Source: Paramacrobiotus metropolitanus (Eukaryota; Tardigrada; Eutardigrada; Parachela; Macrobiotidae). Taken from it: DNA of 64,000 nucleotides. The stretch covers positions 677,261 to 741,260 of the forward strand of contig NW_026570290.1 of the NCBI RefSeq assembly GCF_019649055.1, in the 5' to 3' direction. How positions within the stretch are numbered: position 1 is the first letter of the stretch; the number at the start of each line of letters is the position of its first letter. The notes below the pieces were generated by a model. That model ran no database searches and was not told where the DNA came from. It saw only the letters and a program-made list of their open reading frames with translations. Positions 11,179 to 23,586 of the stretch are shown here, one piece after another. The translations under genes and the position numbers were made by a program.

Positions 11179-12665
11179 TTAACATTCAGGCTGCTGAACG
11201 CAGTGTATAACTGCTTCATTCTTATCCCACGTTAAAAGGACATACGTTGAAATCAAGCCGATCATCTGGAATGCAAAAATCCAATTAGTGCCACATTTAT
11301 ACTCAGACAGCATGGCGGTACGAAAAATACATGTAAAAGCGAGCAGTTAAAAATACCGCTGCCAAAAATGCTCGATTAATGCCGCATATTCCGGCCACGC
11401 TGAATCCAGGTGCATTGGAACTGTTTAAGTTCGATAACAGCTGTAACGACATGTACGGCAAATTCCCCTGCGATCCGGTGTTTTCCATGGTTGCACTCAG
11501 GGAAATCGTTGGTGCGATTTCTTGAACCTGTAAGAAGTAGGTAGCGAATTTTCTCTGGAACTATTGAAAAATCCTTAAAATTTACTCAATCTTCAGTGAA
11601 TGCGGGTCGGGCTCCGCTTGTAAAACTGCGACAGGGAGCTTCGAAAGTTGACAAAGATTCGAAGAATGTCAATATCTTTGTCATTCAAGCAACATGCATA
11701 AGGTATAAACTTACCTTTTCAGCGACGAAAACCATTGCCACGAGTTGCAGGGCTAGAATGATCACTGCTTCGATCCCGGTTTCCACATTCAGATTCTCCA
11801 TAAAAAAAACTGATTTGGTTCGGATGCCGTACGTCAGCATCATTGCCACAAAAAACTGCGCCGTAGTGTAACATAATATCAGCAGTCCCAGATCACCGGC
11901 TATCTGTGCAGTGAGCTGCCCCAGTGTAGTATGGTCCAGCAGGCACTGCCGGAATACTGACCAGTCATTCCCCAGACTGTTAGTACATTCACGGGCAATC
12001 CGCCGAAACAGCATTCCCAGTACAATACACAAGATCACGACAAAAAACTGTCCGGTAAGGTACTGCAAATCAGGTATAAAAGTGACCTGCGAATTGTGCG
12101 CCACACAAAAATCGAAAATCGCATCGGTATGTGTATCGTTGCGGACTCCAGAAGAGGAGCAGGATATGAGCGAGCCAATGGGCTGCCGAAAGGACAGCAG
12201 ACACCACACGGCGACAAACACTCCCGCAACCGCGACTGTGACCCTGTCCGGAAAGGAAAGGTATCGCATGTACTGATGTAACGCTGATATGTGTTGGCGA
12301 ATGTTGCGCAAACCGTAAGACATTAGTATACCGGACATTGGTGAAAGAACAGAACCCGCCACGGTAGAAACGGAGACCAGCAGATCACTGGGGGCATTCA
12401 CGGATTTAATTACACGCAGGCCCATTTTCAGATTGCAGACAGCCCACAGACAAGCAGCACAAATTATTCCGGTACAGTAAATCAAGTGGATGATGTTGCA
12501 TATTCGTTGCCAGCGGTCTTGACTGTCCGACGGTCGTTCGTACCTTCCAAATATTTTCAGGAAGACGCACCATGCGCGCAAAATGTTCAGTGGGGAGTCG
12601 GTTTGAGTGATCCAATTTGTGAGCTTCGTTCGTAAAGCTTTGATACATCCAAAAAACAGCGCCAT
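11179..12665 (-). CDS. gustatory-receptor-like 7TM protein 4
   Basis: Exons 12665..11715, 11527..11357 and 11265..11179, joined at phase 0, give 402 residues. Exon 1 is 951 bp and exon 2 is 171 bp, identical in length to receptor 3. The proteins match throughout, for example TQTDSPLNILRAWCVF, APSDLL, NIRQHISALHQYMRYL and FRQCLLDHTTL. Exon 2 ends NAPGFSVAGICGINRAFLAA and exon 3 is MIGLISTYVLLTWDKNE with a longer tail ending in Cys. The same seven-helix layout as receptor 3 applies. This tandem duplicate points the same way as receptor 3, with about 0.8 kb between them. Confidence 0.85.
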
Positions 12666-13481
12666 GGAAAAGATTTGGCACTAATGAGATACCAGTTTCT
12701 CAACGCCGTAGAAGAAAAAATAATCCAGAAATTCGTATAATTTACCATTCGGGCAAATGATACTTAATGAAAAGCAGTCACATGGATATGGAGAATTTGC
12801 CAAGGCTTATTGGGGCAATCAGCAAAGCGTTCCACTGGGAGACATCTTCTCCATGTGAAGTTGCTACATGGATGTTTACCGGCGGAAATCAGTTAGCACT
12901 GTACCGATGACTGATGAGTGTTTATTTATTTTTACTTGCGCAAGAATTGGTCACATGATTCACGTTCATTGCGATTTGCAAGCAATCTGTGATGGCAACT
13001 TGCCGTTGGCAAGTTGCAATGGCATCACGCCTTTCTTACGCCCAGTAAAACTAACTACGCAGTATATAGATACAGTAAGTAATTCCGATCAACGCGGCCA
13101 CCACCGAAAAATTTCACATAAATGCTACCCAGTTTTAATGTAGACGCTACCATTCAAAACGACAAATACAACTGGAAAAACTTAATTTCAAATTTGAGTG
13201 CTACAAATTTATTACGAAACACTAAAAGCAGGACACGCAAAATATCACCTAACAATATTCATGCAGTGCACTGAATTCGTGACGCTAAACTTCGCTCTAT
13301 ACGGCTCCAAGAGTGCTTACATATTCAACAATGCATGGGCATCTGATATTGACACATTTGACACTAGCTCGAGAGATTAGCTCGCAAAGGTGTGTCCCTA
13401 TTTCGATCGAAAGGGTGATCCATCGACGTTGCTCCTCACATTGTTGGCTAAGTCAACAGTCGGCATTTGCGATGGATTCTC
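12666..13481. other. spacer between receptors 4 and 5
   Basis: This is the upstream region of receptor 4 and the 3' flank of receptor 5. Short frames here show no domain character. Confidence 0.5.
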
Positions 13482-14846
13482 TTACTTTTTGTCCCAGGTT
13501 AAAAGGATGTAAGTTGCAAACAGACCAACCATCTACAAAATATACAAATGCTGTACAAATGTGGATGTCTAATTGAATACATCTTATTGTGATATGTTTT
13601 GCCAAAAAAGAAGCGAGCTGAAAATCGTACAGTGGCTAAAAATTCACGGTTCACGTTACAAATTCCAGCAATGGTAAATCCCGGCGGTCTCGTATTCAAG
13701 GTCAACAACATTGTGAACAGCGTGTTACTCCAGCTTTTTGTTTCCTCCATCATGACAGCGGCTGTAGCCGTTGGCGTTATATCTTGGATCTATAAGTTAT
13801 AAAAGCCGGGATGTGAGATCAAAAAATATTAATATTTATTATATATATTTTAAAAACAGCTTTTTTAAAAGGTTTTCACCAACCTTTTCAAAAGCGTAAG
13901 CCATGGCGACCAAGAGGTAAAATAGTATGGTCAACGGCCCGCTAACGGCCTTTAAACTCATATCCGGGGAATCAAAGACAAACCCATTCCGTATTCCGTC
14001 CACAACGGTTAAGGTCAAGAAAAACAACACCGCTACAAAGCACAACATTAACGATCCGACCTCGTCGGCGACCTGAACCGTCAGCCTGCTTAAGCCAACG
14101 TGGTCTGTTATATGCTGCCGAAATCTGGTCCACTCTGTCCCCAAATACGGTGCACATTCTTTTGCAATGCGGCGAAACACGACGGCCACACAAATAGCCC
14201 ACATGCATAAGTAGCAATGCATGGCTGCGGAGAAGAAATCCCCAATTAGACTCCAATAACTTTGATGGGCGGCGAAACGGCTCCACATGGAAGCAGCATG
14301 TGTTGATAGCACGGTTCCGTTATAAGTTCTGACATGGTCAGAAGAAAAAGCAACCTCTGTGCGAGTATAAAATACTGCCAAGCAGTTTAGTAGCAAAAGT
14401 ACTCCGAGCGCTAATATCGCTTTTTTATCGCACTCGTACAGATATTTCTCGCTGAAAACACTCAGCGCTCGCATGTGCTGACGGATGTTACGGAAGCAGT
14501 ACACCGCGACAACAAATTCGCAAGGATAGACAACTGAAATAATGATTCGTGAGGTTAGCACCAAAAGGTCACTGGGTGTTACTATACTTGGCATGCCTTC
14601 AAGCGTGAATTTCAAGGAGCAGATGCTGTACACGCAGGTGGCGCTAAATACCGCGGCGCACCAGATACGCTGTACAGTCGTGCATAACCTCTGCCAGCGG
14701 TTTCTCCTTTCCGAATACACTTCACACCAGCCCAGAAACTTAAGAAGGACGCACCATTTCTCGAGAATATAGTTCGAAACATTCGCTTGTTCTAACCACT
14801 TCATGTTGCCGCTGTGAGCTTTAACAGGAGACGAAAGATACCACAT
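13482..14846 (-). CDS. gustatory-receptor-like 7TM protein 5
   Basis: Exons 14846..13884, 13789..13631 and 13532..13482, joined at phase 0, give 390 residues. The first donor is an unusual gttggt; it is placed by homology, directly after the conserved FEK. TPSDLL and the late signature VDGIRNG are present in exon 1. Exon 2 ends RPPGFTIAGICNVNREFLAT; exon 3 is MVGLFATYILLTWDKK. An in-frame Met 14 codons downstream (MKWLEQANV) aligns with the start region of receptor 6 and is an alternative start at 14804. It belongs to a subgroup with receptors 6 and 7 (KWLEQA, PxGFxxAGxxxVNREF). Confidence 0.82.
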
Positions 14847-15407
14847 ACCGTAACATCGGATTCAGCGGCTTTTCGCAAAATGGTGCTCGCGGTAAAATTT
14901 ATTGCAGAGTTTGCCTTATGCAGTTTGTTTATTGCAGAGTTTTGCCTTTGGACTATCGTGCACTGATCTCACATTCTTAATCTTCAGAGTCAGGTGGCAT
15001 TAGGACGTTCAACTGTTGCTTACGTAGAATAAAATCGTAGTGTTACAGTAATCAATGTAAATTCAGGCGCACTCAAGGGAAATCAGTGATATCCAGTTAA
15101 ACGCATATCTCACATGACAGTTCTAAGCAGGAAAAAGTTTCAGTTTCCAAAGTCCGTGTCATTGTTGAAAAAATATTTGCTTTAATTTGCGCAAGAGAAA
15201 TCCTTAATCGCTATATGCGCTGCTCTTTAATATTTTCATCGAATAATTATAATCGCGCTATGAATTTCGTTTTGTCACGAAATAAAACAAAAGTAACGTA
15301 ACATTCGAACATTCGAAAGATGTACGTAGATAGTATATATAAAAACCCAATTAATTCAGTTGAGGAATAGTGCTTTGCGAACCGAAATCCTGCTACGTCG
15401 CTATCCA
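14847..15407. other. spacer between receptors 5 and 6
   Basis: AT-rich spacer with the upstream region of receptor 5 and the 3' flank of receptor 6. Nothing else is supported. Confidence 0.5.
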
Positions 15408-16809
15408 TCACTTCCTGTCCCAGGTCAGGAGAATGTATGTGGCATACACACCGATCAGCTGCAAAGCAAATAATCCCATTATATAATTCAGTTGAATTCT
15501 AGAACAACGGTTCAACAACCTAAAAACGGCGTTTGCAAAATAATTTCTTCTCACCCCAGCGATAAACTCGCGATTGACAATCCAAGCGCCGGCAACGGAG
15601 AAACCAGGCGGCTTTGTATTTAAATCGATCTGCATCTGCATCGATATCTGTATCAGTTCTTTGTCGTCTTTGATATTTGGCAGTGTCGTTGTCCTGGCGA
15701 CTACTGGAGACATATCCTGAATCTGTCACAGTTCGTTTGATTATTAAATAACAGAGCTCTAAATGTCTTGTAATAGAATAGGTGATAGATAAATTACAGT
15801 AGTTAGATACGGTGAATCTCAAAACTTGAATCAACCGTAATTATATTGTTGTCTAAAACCAGATGGTGATCAGCCCAGCACAAACCTTGTCATGGAGATA
15901 GGTCATTGCAGCCAACGAGGCCGAATTGATCGCTAATGCGCTTAATCCACCGCTCCAATTCCGCACTCGCGTCCCGAAGACTAGGCTGCTGCGGATTTCG
16001 TTTGCCACGCCCAGTCCATAGGCAAACATCACCGTTATTGAGTATGACACTAGCCATCCCATATCGCTAGCAATCTGCTGCGTTAGATCGGTCAAGCCGA
16101 TGTGATGCATAATACAACGTCGAAATGTATTCACGTCGCCATGTCGATGCTGTTCACTGACCTTCGCGATACGTTGAAACACCAGCGCCAAACCGATGCA
16201 CCATGTACAGATATAAGCTTGCAGAGTACCATGGTACAAATCTGGTAACAAGCAAAAATATAAATTAAGCTCCGATAAGCGCTCCCAAAAGCTGGGACCG
16301 CCCACTGTAATGTTATGGGTGGAAAGAGGGTCCCCCATCCATATATTTGGCAGTGTTTGAAGATTGTTGGCCAAGCAGAACAGGAAACATCCAGATGCCG
16401 CTATAATAAAGGCTTTTTTATCACGCTTTTGGAAATACAGCGCGCTGTAAGGGCTAAGTGCGTCAACATGCTGGCAAAATTTGCGTAAACCGTAGATTGA
16501 TAATGGAATCTCCAACGGATACACAAGGGTCAGAATGATCTGGGACATTAGTGCCAAGAGATCACTGGGTGAGGTTGGTGCTACTGAGTTTTGGTAAACT
16601 GTTTTCATAGTGCAGATGCTGTAGATACATGCACTGATGAAGAGGCAGGTAGGCCACAAGCGTTGTAGGATACTGAGTATTTTGCCATTTCGATCCTTTA
16701 CTGTCGAGGGCAGCTCGCACCATCCAAATATTTTCAGCACGATGGACCATGTGTAAAAGACTTTATCAACGACGTCCGCCTGCTCTAGCCACTTTGCGAG
16801 GTTAACCAT
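15408..16809 (-). CDS. gustatory-receptor-like 7TM protein 6
   Basis: Exons 16809..15886, 15722..15555 and 15458..15408, joined at phase 0, give 380 residues. SPSDLL is present, followed by a helix beginning LALMSQIILTLVYPLEIP. Exon 2 (168 bp) ends KPPGFSVAGAWIVNREFIAG before a gtgaga donor. Exon 3 is LIGVYATYILLTWDRK, with Leu in place of the usual Met at the first codon. It is most like receptors 5 and 7. Seven hydrophobic helices in total fit the family. No signal peptide is expected or seen. Confidence 0.83.
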
Positions 16810-17601
16810 TTCCGATTCCGATGCGGCTTACGGCTTTCCGTTTTCTCGAAGACTCGAAGGTATGTTACTCGAAGGTATGTTAGACTCGAAGACACCAGTT
16901 CCACCTTCTTATTTTAGATGATTACACACAAAGAGTACTATTCTGTCAAAGATCAATAGCGAGTCATAAGGCTGAAACATTCATCAGAATTGTTTGACAT
17001 ATTATTTACACAAGTTCCCGTGTAATTCGCTAATGCTACAAAATTGACCCTCGGGAATCCGGGATGTCTGGGCAAGTGCTGCTGTTGACAATAATTCAAA
17101 CAAGAATTCAGGTAAGTCAAAATGTTCGGCAACGAATAGCTATATACCGGTACTTACTATGTAGACTGCTGCAACATTCTGCAAATAATGCTCGGAAAAT
17201 ATGCACTCTTGGTGTATCTTCGTGTGATCAAATTGCAGTCACACGAGTTTTATAAGGTTATTTCCAACACAGGGCACTACAAATTCAAGGGAGGCGACTT
17301 ACTATACACCAGTCCCGCAGAACCCTTATTTTTCTCGAAGAACCGTCTGTTTGAGAAGGGTCATATATCGTACAGGTACTACTACGTAGTTTTTCACCAA
17401 TACTCATCGAAAATTCCTAATATCTACGAGTATATGTAATTCCAATCGAGCACAAAATTTAGCAATCAAAATCATTTGCAGAGCACATCTGCACACCTCG
17501 CAGAAATGATTAATCATAGAAAATCAAGCTACCAATAACGCGAAGCATTCTGGTGCCTTGAGAGCCCACGGAATGAGAGTGGTGGAAGTGTTTCATTTGA
17601 A
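16810..17601. other. spacer between receptors 6 and 7
   Basis: This is the upstream region of receptor 6 and the 3' flank of receptor 7. Close to the receptor 6 start there is a short imperfect direct repeat of ctcgaaggtatgtta (about 16852-16882). No gene is seen. Confidence 0.45.
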
Positions 17602-19032
17602 TCATTTCCTATCCCATGTCAGGAGAATGTAAGTCGCATATAAACCAATCATCTGTAAATAATATAATATAGTGCAACAAGCAAGCGGTTTCCGGGACCA
17701 AAAATTTAAATAGGAAACGTCGACTGTAAAATTTTACTTGATTCACAACCACTTACCGCCGCTATAAACTCACGATTGACCACCCACACTCCAGCTATTG
17801 TAAAGCCAGGCGGTGTCGCGCTCAGCATCAGCTGAATTTGTGACGACGCTTGCAGGAGGTCGTTGTGGTCTTTGACTTTGTCCATTGTGACGATCGTGGA
17901 GACCACCGGCAGCATATCCTGGATCTAAGAAGTGTCACAGTGCGCAATTAATGAGACTTTCGCCCATGAGACGGTGCCCAACTGTCGGATTTGCGAGTAC
18001 AATCGAGTTAAATCTTCTTTGCCCGGCTTTAACCACTTCGACCATTCGGCGATCGACACAATCACGTAGTAAACGCAGCATTGACGGCTCTTTAATCAAT
18101 TTTTTACTGACCTTTTCGAAAAGGTATGTCATGGCGGCCAGTAATACCGCCACGGCCATGAAAGCGTTCACGCCGTCTTCCCAGGATGTTTCACGTGTGG
18201 CGAAGACAAAGCCATTGCGAATGCCACCGGAAACGGTTAATGCAAAGAAGAACATGACGGCCACAAAGCAGAACACGAGCCACTCAACATCAGAGGCGAT
18301 GTCGCCGGTGAGCTGGGTCAGTGTGATATGATCGAAGATGCATTGTCGGAATCGAGACACATCGTTATACTGGTTTTTGCTGCTTTCTTTACCGATCCTG
18401 CGAAATAAAACCGCCAAACAGAAGCACCATGTCGCTATGAAAAATTGCATTGCGGTCGACAGAAAGTCCGGCACGAGGCTTGCGTAAACTGTATACGTCC
18501 CACAATGCTCCCAAAAACTGGTTCCGGTGATGAATAATACCGAATCGTTCCCCGTCGCTTTATTGCAACAGGGCAGCATGATCTGCACACGAATCCAGAT
18601 GACGATTAAACAAACCGTTAAACACAGTGATGCGGCCGCGATTGTCGCTTTCTTGTCAGATGGTTTGAGATAGCGCAGATTATACACGGCCAAGGACTGC
18701 AGGTGGCGCCGCGCATGACGGAAAGCGTAGACGGCCAAGGGCATCTCCAACGGAAAGACGATACTAAAAAATATCTGGGATGTTGACACCAGCAGATCAC
18801 TGGGTGACGCCATTGGACTTGTCCGCTGCAAGAGCTCCTTTATACTGCAGATGGAGTAAAAGCACACAGCCCCGAAGATGCAGAATGACCAAAGCCGTTG
18901 CAGAAAAACGAGTGCTTTTTCTCGGCGATTTGTCGTCACTTGATACATCTCGCTCCACCCAAGGAATTTTAAAGCGGTCAGCCATGCTTGCAGAACATTG
19001 CTACCAATGTGGACATTCTCATGGAATTTCAT
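17602..19032 (-). CDS. gustatory-receptor-like 7TM protein 7
   Basis: Exons 19032..18112, 17924..17757 and 17652..17602, joined at phase 0, give 379 residues. SPSDLL occurs in MASPSDLLVSTSQIFFS; the late segment reads VSGGIRNGFVF. Exon 2 ends TPPGFTIAGVWVVNREFIAA and exon 3 is MIGLYATYILLTWDRK. The open frame of exon 1 runs 59 codons past the donor, so a reader using frames alone would overextend it; the donor gtcagt directly after FEK matches the paralogues. It forms the subgroup with receptors 5 and 6. Confidence 0.84.
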
Positions 19033-21262
19033 GGTTCTAACCGACCACCGGTAATGATTGTGGCTAACCCAATGGAAAACGTACTTCGCGAAAAACAGAT
19101 AAGGTGTATAACGATCTGGAGATCTTCTTGGTCAATGGCCGGTTGAAATTATGTGGAAATTTAAGCTATATCGATCGGCAGAAAGAGAAGATTCGAGTGC
19201 TGCTTCTCTATACATTTGATAGGGCTCTATAGACTACCAGTACAGGTTCCGCTTTTGACGCATTGACAATTACTGTAATTCCCTGAAACCACCAGGTGGG
19301 AGCTGCACTCTGGGGAGCTGACTGAGCACCTATAGATTAGCAAGCTGTTGTTGCTGTATTGAGTTGAAAAACATTTACAATTCCTTTGGAAAAATAATAT
19401 ATAGCTTAAATAGCTATCATGACAGGAAATGCTGCATATTTTGGGTATCTTACCAAAAATGCAAGCGTAAAAAATTAACACGAACACTACTCAATCTCAG
19501 TTTCTTCAAAGATCATGTCTTGCTTGTTTATGTGCGGAAGAGCTTTTATGAAAATGGCTGAAATTTTGCTTCAAAAAAGACCATTTAGGAAAGTGATTAT
19601 TAACTAAACGGAATTTAAACGATTCATAAGCTGCGTCATCTCGCATTATCTATGACCTATCCGGTAGAAATACAGTTTTGATGCTGGAAATAAGCGCAGT
19701 TTTATCGATTTTTGAGAAGGTTTTTTTATTCAGATTATATTAATTTCGTACAGTAACCACTGTATTATGCTTTGCCATTCGGCTTCACTCTAAACCTTCT
19801 AAACAAATTAGGAGACACATGTACACCTTTAACTGCGTAGCCTTTACCTTATTAAAGGTCGGGCAATCTGAAAATTGCCCTGATTGTGAGATTACAAACA
19901 TTATTCGAGGGCGGCAAACCATGTGACAGCAGGACTGCAGGATCGCATCCTCTAAACTACTCTCCACTCTGCAGTCTCCACTTCTGCAGTCTACACTCTC
20001 CTCTCTTGCAGATGTAGAAAGTAGAAACCTAACCCAGTCTGATGTGTACATAATACGAATAGGAACGAAATCGCAATAAAGGTCGTATTTTTCTTTCGCG
20101 GTAGTTTGTCAGCTCACCTGTTAGCAGTCGGAAAGACATTACCGACTTAGTAAAATAATATGCCTTGTACTTTAATGTAAAACTTAAAGTAAAACTTTTG
20201 ATTGTGTAAGTGATTTAGTTAAAGCAATTCAGAAAGCGAGCGCAGAAAATCCAAAACGGCTTGGTTTAATTTGACTATTTTTATTTAAAAGTGTTCTTTC
20301 TGATTAACTTATTAGAGCAGTTTTTTATTGAACAAAGGAAGAAAACATACTAATATTGTTATTTTAAAATGTCAATAATTTTAGGGCCACGTAAATTACC
20401 TATATTTATGAAATTTTAGGACTAACGTTTACATTGTTGAGATCTGATAACGATAACCTACTAATCTTAATATTGGCGTATTCATGGATACAAGTACAGC
20501 TGCGAGTTCCAAAAAGCATTAACCTGTAAGTGAACCTGCGGTACTCGTACACTCAGCCATCAATTAAATTTTAATGAATTTATAGGCTTACTGAGCTTTT
20601 ACTGTTGCTATGTTTAGCTTTTGCTTCTATTGTATCAGGCTGCATCGTTTAAAACTAAATAAAGTTAACACAGGAATTTGTATATTTATATCAAACTCAA
20701 AAGCTCAGACTTACGACAAATTACACTGATACTATCTGTACACTAGTTGTTATATAACTGAGAAAGATAAGTTGAAGAATGCTTACCAGAAAATTACATT
20801 ACAGACAATCAATCATTTCGAAAATCAGTTTCTCAAGCACAGAGTTTAATTTCACTTTACTGTCTATTACGCGATATTATTACAGAAAACGATAGACAAC
20901 TGAAAAGCTGGCAATGTGTTCCGTTGTCGGCGCAATGTGCCGTCTTGGAGTCAAATGTACAGATATTATAGCATGCCAGAGAAGACTGAAGACTTTATGT
21001 TAAGATAATTCATTGATACTCAAGCATAATTTCATAAGGCAGTGTCAAAGAACACTTATGGAATATTAGCTAAGCGACTAAATATTCAACACCGCAGTAG
21101 AAGGCGGTATGCGTTATGGTGGTATATAATATAAACAAATAAAGTATACCCGGTACACCCGTTTTTTTTTCGTTAGTAACGTCGCGTGATTTTGTTGATT
21201 TTGTATGTGGCGCATTTAGAAGTAGAAATTGTTTCGTATAGCTATACAAACATTTTTAAACC
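19033..21262. other. AT-rich spacer, no gene seen
   Basis: About 2.2 kb between receptor 7 and the lipocalin-like gene. Only short frames occur. A perfect small hairpin (gggcaat...attgccc, about 19860-19879) is present. It should include promoters for the two genes that point away from each other. Confidence 0.5.
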
Positions 21263-23194
21263 ATGGAATGTATGCTTGTAGAAATTGTATATATATTTCT
21301 GATGGTTTTCAACGGTAAGGCAAGGGCACGTTAATGCAAAAATTTTGGTATAAAAAATTACTGTAGACAATTGTCGACAATTCCATAACTCGGTCATAAC
21401 TTGTTAGATATTTTTCTTTGATAACGTATACGCAGTTTATCTTATATCGTTGCTGTTACCGTTAGCAAGAAGCTCTATGCTGTTTTTAGAATGTTTCGCT
21501 CCAAGTGCTAGCGCCTTCATTGGCGCCAGCGGGCGCGCATTGTACGCCGACTCAAGCAACAACGGTCAACCACAACCTAGCTCTAACTGCCCGCTTCCAA
21601 ATACGATTCCCGGGCAGACTATCGATCCAGAAAAGGTAAAGATACTCTGTACATTTGTGCAAGACATCCACCGTTTTTTAATCCACTAATAACAGTGCAC
21701 GTGGGAGACTAAAGTCCAGTGTTCTCTGCGCGAAGTGCTACCTATTGTGTCCTTTCGGGAACGGCACGGCTGATTATCATCAAATTATGATACATAAGGG
21801 TTGCAGATAACAGGAACATGGTACGCCTACTCTGTATGGCAGACCAACATAACTCAAGCCGCTGTGGATGCGTCCGGGATTACGAACTACATCAATTATT
21901 TCACCAGCTTCGGCAAGAGCCACTACCCCACCACCGATGTACCAGCCAGTGTCATTCAGCAGGAACTTGCCTATTCGATAAATGGTACATGCTTGACCTC
22001 GATCGAAGCATCACATATCAGCACGGATGGACGACAGTTAGGGACAGCGTACGATCTTAGTACCACACCGGAAACAGCAAGTGAGAGATAAAATACCATA
22101 AGATATTATTTTTACCAAGGTTCCAAATTCAGAGAACTTTCATCTATTGTAAAAAGGTAGTATACTACCGTAGTACGCAAATAAATAATTTTTCGTCTGC
22201 TGTGTGGAATGGGACTTGACCAAACGAACAATTAAAAGGTTGCACAATACTGCACTACATAATAATATTATACTGTAGGTATGCTCACAATTTCTTTGCC
22301 GTACTTCTATAATTCCATTGCAGCTGTCGAGCACCGACAAATCTCAAGCCCACGCGCGCCGGCCCATGCCACCGCTACCAAACTGCATGTTCTCAGACAT
22401 ACGTTTTTTCTTACGTGTTTGCTAATTTAAAAATCACTTTTAGAAACGAATACGCGTGGAAATTTTAGCCAATAAAGAATTTTTAAAAATTCGCAGTTCA
22501 GTGTTGTCAGTGAACTTCAATCTCGCGCTGTATGTATAGTGCGGTATTGTGAAATCTTTAATTTTTTGTTTGGCCACGCCCTTTTCTCCAAAGCAGATAA
22601 AAATTTCTTTAAGCATACAACGGTAGTACACTACCTTTTTATACAAAGCGAAATTTTCTGAATTTGGTTCCCTATATGCCGTGACCAGTTACGAACGCCC
22701 TGTGGTTCAAATAAAATCATACAGGTTATCGAATTTGCTGACCTTCATGGCTGTTATTGTTGCAGCAGTTTTATAATTACTTTTTTATTTGAATTATTTT
22801 ATTTATTCTTTGTAGGTTTTTATTCAAGTAATGCGCAAAATAATTTTTATTGACAGGCATTGACCAGTCAGTTGTAATAGCCACGGATTACACATCCTAT
22901 ATCCTGTTCTATACTTGCGCGAACTACAAGGCCAGCACGGGAATATGTGGTGACCCGCAACTCTCCGTTCTCACGCGGAAGCTCCCGCCCGCTCTGTCCA
23001 CCGATGAACGCAGTATCATCAGTACAGCGGTCATCAGCGCCATCAAGCCATACTGCACGATTGATTTTAAAGATTTTGTTCCATATGGCGCATGGACTAC
23101 AACACAGCCCATGTGTCAGCCCACCTCTGGGGCAGGGAGCAGCTGTTACCCGACCCTGCTGGCAGCTTATAACAGCACCGTCTTTACCAGTTGA
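21263..23194 (+). CDS. secreted lipocalin-like protein
   Basis: Proposed exons are 21263..21314, 21490..21635, 21807..22080 and 22857..23194, giving 269 residues. Exon 1 encodes a hydrophobic leader (MECMLVEIVYIFLMVFN) that fits a signal peptide. It joins at phase 1, after a tttttag acceptor, to CFAPSASAF. The alternative start is ATG 21477, without this leader. The mature part has the lipocalin hallmarks: ITGTWYAY just after DPEK (GxW motif, residues 69-71), ATDYTSYILFYTC (TDY motif, 167-169) followed by C...C and LTRK. Several cysteines suggest disulfides, and NIT, NGT and NST are glycosylation sequons. It probably folds as a beta-barrel binding a small hydrophobic ligand outside the cell. 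Exons 2 to 4 are firm; exon 1 is less so. Intron 3 carries a MITE-like insertion. Confidence 0.72.
22119..22671. mobile_element. MITE-like element in lipocalin intron 3
   Basis: The two ends are inverted copies. The left end has ccaaattcag at about 22123-22132 and ggtagtatactaccg at about 22155; the reverse complement of the right end has ccaaattcag and ggtagtgtactaccg at matching distances, with the segment between also similar. The element is about 550 bp, AT-rich, without coding capacity. This fits a non-autonomous terminal-inverted-repeat transposon. I could not identify a target-site duplication or assign a superfamily. Confidence 0.6.
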
Positions 23195-23586
23195 ACACCC
23201 CGAAACGTTCCCTTTTCTATTTTTTTCTAATGATGACTCACGCTGCACGTATTTCTTTGCTGATGTGCACTGATTAACGGCTGGAGCAGTAATGTATGCA
23301 TTTCATGCTTCAGATCTACTTATGTAAAGTGTTGAACAAAAAAGCGGAAATCCTCCAGTCGGTTCGTGGTTCAAACTGTAATAACAAAGTCAGCAAGTAG
23401 TGTGCACCAGAAACACATCCAAACACACAACCAAAGTATAAGTATAAACAAATACCCGTAAAGGTTGGCAAAAGAATTTACAGTCTGTGCATATAAATAT
23501 CTGGCGACAAGGGAGCAAATTTCAGAGTACCTGCCTATCAGTACCTAATACGAGTACCTATTGTATTACCGGCTTGTGATGGGTAA
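23195..23586. other. convergent spacer after the lipocalin gene
   Basis: The lipocalin-like gene and receptor 8 end facing each other across this 392-bp stretch. No gene is seen. Confidence 0.5.

Noticed and set aside
18780-19040. Plus-strand frames opposite receptor exons
   Set aside because: The minus strand encodes conserved helices and splice sites; these frames have no homologue among the paralogues.
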